Assembly: GCF_007829875.1 (NCBI RefSeq)
Contig: NZ_VIWV01000001.1
Span: forward strand, 6,570,501-6,634,500
From: Streptomyces capillispiralis
Lineage (GTDB): Bacteria > Actinomycetota > Actinomycetes > Streptomycetales > Streptomycetaceae
Length of the DNA stretch: 64,000 nucleotides
Reading direction: 5' to 3'
The notes below the pieces were generated by a model that saw nothing but the letters and a program-made list of their open reading frames with translations, did no database searches and was not told where the DNA came from. This document shows, piece after piece, positions 1 to 7,404 of the stretch (its first letter is position 1; each line of letters starts with the position of its first letter). Both the position numbers and the translations under genes were made by a program.

Positions 1-1
1 G

Positions 2-337
2 CGCCGCCTGGTCGCCGCGATCGAACCGCACGCCCCGCTGCTCGCCTTCCTCTACAGCGAGAACCAGCTGTTCGAGGGCGAGGAGCAGAACGCGGGCTGG
101 ACCGGCATCGACGAGCGCGTCGCGGGCCTGTTCCGGCGCGGCCAGTCGAACGGCGAGTTCCGCATCGACCTCACCCCGGCCTGGCTCACCGAGGCCCTCT
201 ACGGACTGCTCGCCTCCGGAGCCTGGGCGGTGGCCGAGGGCCGCGTCGCGCCCAAGGACTTCACATACATGATCACCGAGCTGCTGCTCGGCGGCGCACG
301 ACGGCCGGACGGCCCGGCACAGGGGAAGCACGCATGA
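2..337 (+). CDS. TetR-family regulator, C-terminal fragment (cut by window edge)
   Basis: An open frame enters from the left edge and ends at a TGA that overlaps the ATG of the next gene (ATGA). About 111 residues are present. They are helical, with segments such as LTEALYGLLASGAWAVAEG and a DFTYMITELLLGG tail, which fits the ligand-binding C-terminal domain of TetR regulators. The DNA-binding half lies outside the window, so the family call rests on the tail and on context. Overlap with an MFS drug exporter is the usual arrangement for a TetR repressor of that exporter. Confidence 0.7.
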   Translation, partial: RRLVAAIEPHAPLLAFLYSENQLFEGEEQNAGWTGIDERVAGLFRRGQSNGEFRIDLTPAWLTEALYGLLASGAWAVAEGRVAPKDFTYMITELLLGGARRPDGPAQGKHA

Positions 338-1857
338 CCAGCGCACTGCGTCCGGAGACCACCACCGAGGCGGTGCCGCGGCCGGGCCGGTGGCTCGCGC
401 TCTCCGTGCTCGTCCTCGCCGTACTGCTGGTGGCCGTCGACGCCACCGTCCTCGGCCTGGCCACCCCCTACATCAGCGAGGACCTCGCACCCACCGGCAG
501 CCAGCTGCTGTGGATCGGCGACATCTACTCGTTCGTGATCGCCGGACTGCTCGTCTCCATGGGCAGCCTCGGCGACCGCATCGGCCGCAAGCGCATCCTG
601 CTGTACGGCGCCACCGCGTTCGGCGCGATATCCGTGCTCAACGCCTACGCCGGCACCCCCGAGCTGATGATCCTGGCGCGGGCCCTGCTCGGGGTGGCCG
701 GCGCGACCCTGATGCCGGCCACCCTCGCCCTGATCCGCAACCTCTTCCACGACCCGCGCGAACGCAGTCTCGCCATCGGCATCTGGGGCGCGACCGCTTC
801 CGCGGGCACCGCCGTCGGGCCGATCCTCGGCGGCTTCCTGCTCGAACACTTCTGGTGGGGTTCGGTCTTCCTGATCAACCTGCCCGTGATGGCCGTCCTG
901 GTGGTCGTCGGCATCCGCCTGCTCCCCGAGTCCCGCGACCCGGACCCCGGCCCGTGGGACCTGACCAGCGTCGTGCTGTCACTGGCCGGCATGGTCGGTG
1001 TCGTGTACGCGGTGAAGGAGACGGCGGCACACGGACTCGGCGCGTCCGCCCTGACCGCCGGGCTGCTGGGCGCGGGCGCCCTGTACGGCTTCGTACACCG
1101 TCAGCTCACCCTCCCGGTCCCGCTGCTGGACATGCGGCTGTTCCGGCACCGCGGTTTCAGCGGCGCCGTCCTGGCCGACCTGCTGAGCATCCTCGGACTG
1201 GCCGGGCTGGTGTTCTTCCTCTCGCAGTACCTGCAACTCGTGCAGGGCAGGGGCCCGCTGGAGGCGGGGCTGGCCGAACTGCCCGCCGCGATCGGCGCGG
1301 TGGCGGCCGGACTGCTCGCGGGCCGGGCCGCCCGGCGGTTCTCGGTGCGCGCGGTCGTCGCCGGCGGGCTGGCCGCCGTCGGCCTCGCACTGGCCGCGCT
1401 GACGGTGATCGGCCACTCCACCGGTTACCCGCTGCTCGGTTCGGCGCTGCTGGTGGTGGGGGCCGGGGCAGGCTTCTCGTTCACCGTGACGGCCGACGTG
1501 ATCCTCTCCAGCGTGCCCAAGGAGCAGGCGGGCGCCGCGTCCGCCGTCTCCGAGACGGCCTACGAACTGGGCGCGGCCCTCGGCATCGCCGTGCTCGGCT
1601 CCGTCGTGACCGGTGTCTACCGCGGCTTCGACGGCCCCGCGGGCACACCCGCCGCGGCGCACGAGTCACTGGGCGGAGCCGTCGAGGCGGCCGCCGGCCT
1701 GCCCGCCCCCGTCGCGGCGTCGATGCTGGACGCGGCCCGCCAGTCCTTCGTCGACGGCCTCGCCCTCGCGGCGGGCACCGGAGCGGTGGTCCTGCTGGCG
1801 GCCTCGGCGGCCGCCTGGTTCATGCTCCGGGACCAGCACCTGGACGACCGCCCCTAG
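334..1857 (+). CDS. MFS drug exporter, DHA2-like, about 14 membrane segments
   Basis: This 507-residue protein is hydrophobic throughout and has the MFS motif A form GSLGDRIGRKRIL near residue 73 and a motif C-like stretch near residue 155 (GATASAGTAVGPILGG). Length and motifs fit the proton-driven 14-helix DHA2 family (QacA/SmvA-like) of the cytoplasmic membrane. The ATG overlaps the stop of the upstream TetR gene by 4 nt, so the two are probably cotranscribed and the regulator probably controls the pump. The substrate cannot be read from the sequence. Confidence 0.9.
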   Translation: MTSALRPETTTEAVPRPGRWLALSVLVLAVLLVAVDATVLGLATPYISEDLAPTGSQLLWIGDIYSFVIAGLLVSMGSLGDRIGRKRILLYGATAFGAISVLNAYAGTPELMILARALLGVAGATLMPATLALIRNLFHDPRERSLAIGIWGATASAGTAVGPILGGFLLEHFWWGSVFLINLPVMAVLVVVGIRLLPESRDPDPGPWDLTSVVLSLAGMVGVVYAVKETAAHGLGASALTAGLLGAGALYGFVHRQLTLPVPLLDMRLFRHRGFSGAVLADLLSILGLAGLVFFLSQYLQLVQGRGPLEAGLAELPAAIGAVAAGLLAGRAARRFSVRAVVAGGLAAVGLALAALTVIGHSTGYPLLGSALLVVGAGAGFSFTVTADVILSSVPKEQAGAASAVSETAYELGAALGIAVLGSVVTGVYRGFDGPAGTPAAAHESLGGAVEAAAGLPAPVAASMLDAARQSFVDGLALAAGTGAVVLLAASAAAWFMLRDQHLDDRP

Positions 1858-1931
1858 CCAACGGCACCAGGGGCGCGGGGAACGCGCGACCGGCCACGTC
1901 CCGCCCGCGCCCGGCCCCGGCCGGCGCAGTC

Positions 1932-2603
1932 CTACGCGGCCTTCGCCTTGCTCGCGTACATGTCCACGTACTCCTGCCCGGACAGCCGCATGACCTCGGT
2001 CATCACCGAGTCGGTGACCGCGCGCAGGACGTAGCGGTCGCGGTCCATCCCGTCGTAGCGGGAGAACTCCATCGCCTCGCCGAAGCGGACCGTGACCTTG
2101 CCCGGCCGGGGCAGACCCGCGCCGCCCGGCTGGAGCTTGTCCGTGCCGATCATGGCGAACGGCACGACCGGCGCCCCGGTCATCAGGGTGAGCCGGGCGA
2201 TGCCCGTACGGCCCCGGTACAGGCGGCCGTCGGGGGAGCGGGTGCCCTCCGGGTAGATGCCGAAGACGTTGCCCTCCTCCAGCACCCGGCGCCCCGTCAT
2301 CAGCGCCGCCACCCCGCCCCGGCCGCCGTCGCGGTCGACGGGGATCATGCCGGTGCCGGTGAAGAACCAGGCCATCAGCCGGCCCTTGAAGCCCTTGCCG
2401 GTGACGTACTCGTCCTTGCCGATGAAGAAGACCTGGCGGTCGCAGACGAGCGGCAGGATCATCGAGTCGATGAACGTCAGGTGGTTGCCGGCCAGGATCA
2501 CCGGACCCTCGCCCGGGATGCGCTCCGCGCCCTCCACCTGTGGGCGGAACATCAGGCGCATGATCGGGCCGAGCACTGCCTTGATGAGCGCGAAGCGGGA
2601 CAA
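1932..2603 (-). CDS. 1-acylglycerol-3-phosphate acyltransferase (PlsC family), TTG start
   Basis: This 223-residue protein has both PlsC signature blocks: NHLTFID (HX4D catalytic motif) near residue 41 and FGIYPEGTRS near residue 117. Such enzymes transfer an acyl chain to lysophosphatidate at the membrane. The start is TTG at 2603. GGAGGG lies just upstream, and an in-frame TAG a few codons further up leaves no ATG or GTG alternative. It is divergent from the glycerophosphodiesterase gene. The exact acceptor lipid is inferred from the family only. Confidence 0.88.
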   Translation of the reverse strand: MSRFALIKAVLGPIMRLMFRPQVEGAERIPGEGPVILAGNHLTFIDSMILPLVCDRQVFFIGKDEYVTGKGFKGRLMAWFFTGTGMIPVDRDGGRGGVAALMTGRRVLEEGNVFGIYPEGTRSPDGRLYRGRTGIARLTLMTGAPVVPFAMIGTDKLQPGGAGLPRPGKVTVRFGEAMEFSRYDGMDRDRYVLRAVTDSVMTEVMRLSGQEYVDMYASKAKAA

Positions 2604-3026
2604 CGGGCCCTCCGGTTCGAAGCGGACGTCGGTGAATGGCTATGAGTCTGTGCAGGTGAGGACATTACTCGCGGGCCGGGGGGTTGCGCACATCGGGCTC
2701 ATGGGAGTTCACCCGGGTCTTACGCACTTTTGACCCGGGTGCCTCCTCGGCGGCCCGCCCGTGGCGGCGCGACACACGGCCGTCACCTCGTGACGCGTTC
2801 CGCCCCCGTCCGCACACCGCACGGGTGCCCCGGACCGGCCCGCCCTACCCGACACGCCGTCACATCCCCACGGGAATACGACAGACGTGCCACGGAGGTA
2901 CGTCATCCGTATGAGGGACGTACGACACTCAACGTCACCCGTGTGTTCGGCCCGGGGTCTCCCGTCCGTCACGCGCGCGCACCTACGATCGGCCCGCACC
3001 GGACGAGGCGAGACGCAGGAGGCGCT
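2604..3026. promoter_or_regulatory. 423-bp divergent intergenic region between plsC-like and glpQ-like genes
   Basis: No convincing gene is present. It holds a PHO-box-like array at 2707-2739 and an inverted repeat GTACGTC...GACGTAC at 2898-2904/2917-2923 with a 12-nt spacer. Several short open frames cross it but none has a ribosome binding site or a recognisable product. Confidence 0.6.
2707..2739 (+). promoter_or_regulatory. Candidate PhoP-binding PHO box array (three 11-bp units)
   Basis: Read as consecutive 11-mers, unit 1 is GTTCACCCGGG, unit 2 TCTTACGCACT and unit 3 TTTGACCCGGG. Unit 1 matches the Streptomyces PHO-box consensus G(G/T)TCAYYYR(G/C)G at every position; unit 3 matches the second half. 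The two ACCCGGGT cores are 22 bp apart, two 11-bp repeat lengths. The glpQ gene of S. coelicolor is known to be PhoP-controlled, which supports the reading; the site could also serve the divergent acyltransferase. Confidence 0.5.
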
Positions 3027-4196
3027 ATGGCAACGCGGGAGTCGAACGAGCAGGCGGACGGAACCGGACGGCGGGCCCTCCTCGGCGCGGCGGTGCTCGG
3101 CGCGTCCGGAACCGTCCTGGGGCTGAGCGGCACGGCGAGAGCCGCCGACGCCCGCCGCGGCGCCGGCCGGGGACTGAAGGGCCTGCCCGTCCCGACCGTC
3201 ATCGGCCACCGCGGTGCCAGCGGCTACCGGCCCGAGCACACCCTCGGCGCCTACCAGCTCGCCCTCGACATGGGCGCCGACATCGTCGAAGCCGGCGACC
3301 TCGTGCCCACCAGGGACGGCCACATCGTCTGCCGGCACGAACCGGAGATCGGCGGCACCACGGACGTCGCCGACCACCCCGAGTTCGCCGGCCGCCGCAG
3401 GACCAAGACGCTGGACGGCGCCCCCGTCACCGGCTGGTTCACCGAGGACTTCACCCTCGCCGAGCTCAAGCGGCTGCGCGCCGTCGAACGCATCCCGGCC
3501 AACCGCCCGCGCAACACCCTCTACGACGGCCGCTGGGAGATCCCCACCTTCGAGGAGGTGCTGCGCTGGCAGGACGAGCAGACCCGCAAGCGCGGCAAGC
3601 AGGTCTGGATCTACCCCGAGGCCAAGCACCCCACCTACTTCCGGAACCTCGGCCTCGGCCTGGAGGAGCGGGTGGCGAAGCTGCTGCGCCGGCACGGCAA
3701 GGACGGCCGCAACGCCCCGGTCATCCTCCAGTCCTTCGAGCCGACCAGCATCCAGCGGTTCAGCAGGCTGGTCGACAACCCGCTCGTGGTGCTGCTGTCC
3801 GGCGCGAACACCCGCCCCTGGGACTTCGTCGAGTCGGGCGACCCGCGCACCGTCGCCGACCTCATCACGCCCGAGGGGCTGAAGGAGATCGCCTCCTACG
3901 CCCAGGGCATCGGCCCCACCCTCGACCTGGTCATCCCGCGCGACGCGGCCGGCCGGCTCACCGAACCGACCGGCCTGGTGCGCGACGCCCACCGGGCGGG
4001 TTTGATCCTGCACCCCTACACCCTGCGCAACGAGAACCCCTTCCTGCCCGCCGACTTCCGCAGGGGCACCGACCCCGACGCCTACGGCGACGTCTTCGGC
4101 GCCTACCGGGCGTACTTCGCCACCGGCATCGACGGCGTCTTCACCGACCAGCCGGACACCGGGCTGCTGGCCCGCGAGGACTTCGTCAACGGCTGA
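3027..4196 (+). CDS. glpQ: Glycerophosphodiester phosphodiesterase, Tat-exported
   Basis: The product is 389 residues. It begins with a twin-arginine signal (GRRALLGAAVLGASG near residue 14, cleavage plausible after ARAADA). The mature part opens with HRGASGYRPEHT, the GDPD/GlpQ signature with catalytic His, followed by a metal-ligand region EAGDLVPTRDG and an RHEPEI segment. The family hydrolyses glycerophosphodiesters to glycerol-3-phosphate outside the cell, a phosphate-scavenging role. ATG 3027 has AGGAGG directly upstream; the longer open frame upstream lacks this. A strong hairpin follows the gene. One residue appears inserted in the usual ExD metal site (see findings). Confidence 0.93.
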   Translation: MATRESNEQADGTGRRALLGAAVLGASGTVLGLSGTARAADARRGAGRGLKGLPVPTVIGHRGASGYRPEHTLGAYQLALDMGADIVEAGDLVPTRDGHIVCRHEPEIGGTTDVADHPEFAGRRRTKTLDGAPVTGWFTEDFTLAELKRLRAVERIPANRPRNTLYDGRWEIPTFEEVLRWQDEQTRKRGKQVWIYPEAKHPTYFRNLGLGLEERVAKLLRRHGKDGRNAPVILQSFEPTSIQRFSRLVDNPLVVLLSGANTRPWDFVESGDPRTVADLITPEGLKEIASYAQGIGPTLDLVIPRDAAGRLTEPTGLVRDAHRAGLILHPYTLRNENPFLPADFRRGTDPDAYGDVFGAYRAYFATGIDGVFTDQPDTGLLAREDFVNG

Positions 4197-4225
4197 CGCC
4201 CTGCGCCCCGGCGGGGTGAACATCC

Positions 4226-4257
4226 GGCCGCCCCGGGCAACCCTGCCCGGGGCGGCC
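4226..4257 (+). terminator. Hairpin terminator after glpQ-like gene
   Basis: A perfect 13-bp GC-rich stem (GGCCGCCCCGGGC with its complement) closes a 6-nt loop, 30 nt after the stop codon. There is no T tract, as is common in Streptomyces. Confidence 0.7.
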
Positions 4258-4271
4258 GAGTCGTTGCGCGT

Positions 4272-4784
4272 ATGACACACGAGCCGGTCACGGCGTACGA
4301 GCTGGTCGACTCCCTCCGTCCGCTGCTGCTCGCGGAGGCCGCGGCCGAGGCGCCCGGCGCGGGCGCCGACCCGGGCGACCTGGAACAGGCGGTCTGGCTC
4401 CGCCTCCTGGAGCGCCTCGACGGCGGCGGCCCGCCGTCCGACCCGCCGGGCTGGCTGCGCCGGGCCGTTCGCGCGGAGGCCCGCCGCAGCCGCCGTGCCG
4501 CGCGCCGTGAGAGCGGACCGGCCGGCGAACCCGCCGACGACGGCCGCCACGACCCCGAACGTCTCGCGCTCGCCGCCGCCCACCGGCGCGCCCTGCGGGA
4601 CGCCGTGCGGCGGCTGCCCGGCCGCTGCCCGGAGCTGATGGCGGCGCTGCTGTCCCCGCGTGACCCGACATACCGGGAAATCGCGGGGGAGTTGGGTATC
4701 TCACAGGGCAGTCTCGGCCCGGAACGTTCCAGATGCCTGGGATGTCTGCGTCGTTTGCTCACACGGGAGGTTGCGGCGCACTGA
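4272..4784 (+). CDS. Small sigma-70-like (ECF-type) factor
   Basis: This 170-residue protein has a region-2-like segment (DLEQAVWLRLLERL, near residue 37) and a C-terminal region-4-like helix-turn-helix (YREIAGELGISQGSLGPERS, near residue 135, then RCLGCLRRLL). It resembles small actinobacterial sigma factors whose region 4 contains GSxGPxRxR. It sits alone between a terminator and a GNAT gene, and no anti-sigma gene is adjacent. Region 2 is short, so -10 recognition may be weak or specialised. The target promoters are unknown. Confidence 0.7.
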   Translation: MTHEPVTAYELVDSLRPLLLAEAAAEAPGAGADPGDLEQAVWLRLLERLDGGGPPSDPPGWLRRAVRAEARRSRRAARRESGPAGEPADDGRHDPERLALAAAHRRALRDAVRRLPGRCPELMAALLSPRDPTYREIAGELGISQGSLGPERSRCLGCLRRLLTREVAAH

Positions 4785-4841
4785 GGACGGGGATAGGAGT
4801 GGGGGACGACAGGTGATCAGGTGAGCGGGAGGCATGCGCAC

Positions 4842-5339
4842 ATGGGCATGAGCGTGACCATCTCTGCGGCGGCCGCACAGGACGCGGAGCAGATCTTCAG
4901 GTTGCAGTACCTGTGCTTCCAGAGCGAAGCGGCCCTCTACGGCAACTACCGCATCGACCCGCTCGTCCAGACCCTCGACTCGGTCCGCGAGGAGGTCGCC
5001 GCCGACTGCGTCTTCGTCGCCCGCCTCGGCGACGAGATCGTCGGCTCGGTGCACGGCAGGATCACCGAGGACGGCGCCGCGGCGATCGGCAAGCTCTGCG
5101 TCCACCCCCGCCTCCAGGGGCACGGCATCGGCGCGCGCCTCCTGCGGGCGGCGGAGTCCGCCCTCGCCGGCGAGCGCGGCGCGAGGACGTTCCGCCTGCA
5201 CGCCGGGCACCGCAGCGAGAGCAACCTGAGCCTCTACAGCAAGGTCGGCTACCAGCGGGTGGGCACGTCCCAGGGCTCCGACGGCGTACCGATGATCGTC
5301 CTGGAGAAGCGGGCGGAGACCTACGCGACGACCGCCTGA
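4842..5339 (+). CDS. GNAT-family N-acetyltransferase
   Basis: The 165-residue product shows the GNAT acetyl-CoA core: AAIGKLCVHPRLQGHGIGAR is motif A with the RxxGxG-like loop, followed by ARTFRLHAGHRSESNLSLYSKVGY, the motif B region. GGGAGG at 4827-4832 is 9 nt before ATG 4842, which is why that start is preferred over GTG 4821 in the same frame. The substrate cannot be inferred. It follows the sigma-like gene by 57 nt and may be cotranscribed with it. Confidence 0.85.
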   Translation: MGMSVTISAAAAQDAEQIFRLQYLCFQSEAALYGNYRIDPLVQTLDSVREEVAADCVFVARLGDEIVGSVHGRITEDGAAAIGKLCVHPRLQGHGIGARLLRAAESALAGERGARTFRLHAGHRSESNLSLYSKVGYQRVGTSQGSDGVPMIVLEKRAETYATTA

Positions 5340-5768
5340 TCAGGCCCCGGTCCGGCGCGGCCGCGCCGTGCGCAGCCAGTACACGGCGGTGGCGGGCAGC
5401 AGCACGGGAATGAAGAGGTAGCCCATCCCGTAGTCCGACCACACGGTCGCGTCGGGGAAGGCGGACGGCTCCACCAGCGTCCAGGTGCCGACGGTCAGTA
5501 CGCCCACGAGCTCGGCGGCGCAGCACACCAGCGCCGCCCTGCGGGCCGTCTCCCCGCCCCGGACCAGGGTGTAGGTGATGAAGCCGTAGACCACCCCGGC
5601 CAGCGCCGACAGGGAGTAGGCGAGCGGCGCCCGGTCGAACTCGGTGGCGATCTGGTACGCGGAGCGCGACACGGCGCCGACGACCATCACCCCGTACAGC
5701 CAGACCAGCAGCAGTCCGGGCCCGCCGATCAGCCGGGTCCCCTCCCGCTTCTCCCGCGTCGTGGCCAT
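5340..5768 (-). CDS. Small integral membrane protein, 142 aa
   Basis: A 142-residue protein with about four hydrophobic segments (LLLVWLYGVMVVGAV near residue 19, LAYSLSALAGVVYGFITYTLV, VCCAAELVGVLTVGTW, LFIPVLLPATAVYWL). The N-terminus and C-terminus are basic, suggesting both face the cytoplasm. I do not recognise a named family. Its ATG lies 1 nt after the stop of the gene at 5770-6129, so the two membrane proteins form a minus-strand operon and may act together. Confidence 0.8.
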   Translation of the reverse strand: MATTREKREGTRLIGGPGLLLVWLYGVMVVGAVSRSAYQIATEFDRAPLAYSLSALAGVVYGFITYTLVRGGETARRAALVCCAAELVGVLTVGTWTLVEPSAFPDATVWSDYGMGYLFIPVLLPATAVYWLRTARPRRTGA

Positions 5769-5769
5769 C

Positions 5770-6129
5770 TCAGCCTCCCCAGATGTCGTAGAGCCGCACT
5801 TCGAGCACGGCCAGCACGACCCCGCTCGCGGCGACCGTCACCGATCCCCAGCGGGTCCGCTCGCCCAGGGAGAGGAAGCCGGCCGCCGGTACGCACGCGA
5901 ACGCGCCGAGCAGGTACGCCACGAAGATCGTCGTGCCCTGCTCCGGCTTCTCGCCCCCGGCCAGCCGCACGATGCCGACGGCCAGCTGGACCAGCGTCAG
6001 CAGTGTGACCACGGCCATCCCGATGAAGTGCCAGTCCTTCGTCGGCTGGTCACGGTAGGCGGCCCAGCCGCACCAGGCGCCGAGCAGCAGCGCGGCGACA
6101 CCGGTCACCACCGTCAGGACATCAAGCAT
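5770..6129 (-). CDS. Small integral membrane protein, 119 aa
   Basis: A 119-residue protein with about four predicted membrane helices (VLTVVTGVAALLLGAWCGWA at the N-terminus, IGMAVVTLLTLVQLAVGIVR, FVAYLLGAFACVPAAGF, VTVAASGVVLAVLEV). It is the first gene of a two-gene minus-strand operon. The sequence TAAGGT (minus strand, 6137-6142) sits 7 nt before the ATG and there is no Shine-Dalgarno, so the transcript may be leaderless. The function is unknown. Confidence 0.78.
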   Translation of the reverse strand: MLDVLTVVTGVAALLLGAWCGWAAYRDQPTKDWHFIGMAVVTLLTLVQLAVGIVRLAGGEKPEQGTTIFVAYLLGAFACVPAAGFLSLGERTRWGSVTVAASGVVLAVLEVRLYDIWGG

Positions 6130-6136
6130 GGCAGCG

Positions 6137-6142
6137 ACCTTA
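6137..6142 (-). promoter_or_regulatory. Likely -10 element (TAAGGT) for the two-gene membrane operon
   Basis: On the minus strand TAAGGT ends 7 nt before the ATG at 6129, the spacing expected if transcription begins at the start codon. No clear -35 was identified. Confidence 0.4.
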
Positions 6143-6356
6143 TTACGCCGGAAAGGCCCGGTCGCGCCCGCCCCCGGCGGTCTCCGGGGCGGGCGTCCCG
6201 GCCGGGCGGCGGCGACCGCGGACGTGCGCGGCCCCCGGCAGCCGTCGGGCCCCGGACGGCCCCGCCGGTGCCTCCGCTCCGGTGAGGTCCGGCGGTGGCG
6301 CGGTCGCCGGGAGCGGCAGGTCCGGCGGCATTCGGCGGCCCCTTAGGGTCGACGGC

Positions 6357-7007
6357 ATGACGATCCACGCTCAGGCCCTGCTCTTCGACAACGACGGCAC
6401 CCTCGTCTCCTCCCTGCTGTCCGTCCAGCGCTGCTGGACCCGGTGGGCCGAGGAGTACGGCATCACGGCCGAGGAGTTCGCCCGGGTCGAGCTGCACGGG
6501 CGGCCGGCCGCGGAGATAGCCGCCGACCTGCTGCCCGCCGCGGTGGTGCCGCAGGCCGTGGCGCGGATCGAGGACCTGGAGGTGGAGGACGTGCCCAACG
6601 GCGGCGTGCACCTGCTGCCCGGGACCGTGGACTTCCTCGCGGCACTGCCCGCCGAGCGCTGGGCCGTGGTCACCTCCGCCACCCGGCGCCTGGCCGAGGC
6701 CCGCCTCGGCGCCGTCGGCATCCTGCCCAAGACCCTGGTCGCCGCCGACGACATCACCCGGGGCAAGCCCGACCCCGAGCCCTACCTGCTCGCCGCCCGC
6801 ACCCTGGGCGTCGACCCCGCGCACTGCGTCGTCTTCGAGGACGCCCCGGCCGGGCTCCGGGCCGGTCGCGCCGCCGGGATGACCACCGTGGCCTTGGCCA
6901 CAACCCACCGGGCCGACGAGCTGACCGCCGATCTCGTCGTCGAGGACCTCTCGGCCCTGTCCGCACTGGTCACGGACGCGGGAGTGGAGATCTCCGTCCG
7001 TCCCTGA
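6357..7007 (+). CDS. HAD-superfamily phosphatase (sugar-phosphate/phosphoglycolate type)
   Basis: The 216-residue protein has the HAD motifs in order: FDNDGTL (motif I, nucleophile Asp near residue 10), VVTSAT (motif II Ser/Thr near residue 104), KPDPEPYL (motif III Lys) and VVFEDAPAGLRAGRAAGM (motif IV). A helical cap lies between motifs I and II, as in subclass I. This fits soluble small-phosphate-ester phosphatases that act on sugar phosphates or phosphoglycolate. The ATG at 6357 was chosen because the HAD motif follows it closely; upstream sequence in frame is low-complexity. Confidence 0.88.
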   Translation: MTIHAQALLFDNDGTLVSSLLSVQRCWTRWAEEYGITAEEFARVELHGRPAAEIAADLLPAAVVPQAVARIEDLEVEDVPNGGVHLLPGTVDFLAALPAERWAVVTSATRRLAEARLGAVGILPKTLVAADDITRGKPDPEPYLLAARTLGVDPAHCVVFEDAPAGLRAGRAAGMTTVALATTHRADELTADLVVEDLSALSALVTDAGVEISVRP

Positions 7008-7030
7008 GGCGCACGCACTGGTGTCCACGG

Positions 7031-7049
7031 CTGTCCACTATCCGGACAG
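7031..7049. promoter_or_regulatory. Inverted repeat upstream of the met leader
   Basis: CTGTCC and GGACAG (7031-7036, 7044-7049) form a 6-bp inverted repeat with a 7-nt spacer. It sits about 40 bp before the leader ORF, in the position of a promoter or operator. The factor is unknown. Confidence 0.35.
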
Positions 7050-7089
7050 TCGTGGCCGGTCAGAGGCGAATGTCTGCTTTACTGATCGC

Positions 7090-7182
7090 ATGACCACGAC
7101 GAGCGACCGCATCCCTGCGACCGAGGCGACCCTGACGCCCGGTGCTCGTTGTATGTGTCCGTGCCGAATGCGCGCCTTCTAG
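7090..7182 (+). CDS. Candidate leader peptide, 30 aa, Cys/Met-rich end
   Basis: A short ORF begins at ATG 7090 and ends at TAG 7182 in the 397-bp gap before metN. Its last residues are RCMCPCRMRAF, so ribosomes meet three Cys and two Met codons within seven codons just before the stop. No Shine-Dalgarno is evident; TTTACT at about 7078 could be a -10 for a leaderless transcript. A short hairpin (CTCGC/GCGAG, 7205-7222) follows. The position before a methionine importer suggests translation-coupled sensing of Cys or Met. This is inference; no family match was checked. Confidence 0.5.
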   Translation: MTTTSDRIPATEATLTPGARCMCPCRMRAF

Positions 7183-7404
7183 AGGGCCCCTGCACCATCT
7201 GAGCCTCGCGCCCCGAAGCGAGAGCCCGCTCATGTCCGGCCGCACGCGCCGCATGCGCGACCGAGTCACGCCCCCGCGCACGTCTCTCCACGGCGTCCTC
7301 CATCGCGCCCCGGGAGTTCCGTGCCGCCCGGCTGCTTTCGACCCTGAATGCCTCGTGCCCGGCGCCCACGACGCGCCGCGCACTCGACAGTGACGGAAAC
7401 CCAC
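7183..7404 (+). promoter_or_regulatory. 5' leader region of metNIQ
   Basis: This 222-nt stretch between the leader ORF and metN has GC-rich potential stem-loops but no protein gene I can support. I could not identify the conserved cores of SAM-I or SAM-IV riboswitches in it by eye. It would be the expression platform if the leader ORF acts as an attenuator. Confidence 0.4.

Noticed and set aside
7183-7404. SAM riboswitch before metN
   Set aside because: No SAM-I or SAM-IV core recognised; hairpins here are short. A covariance search is the decisive test.
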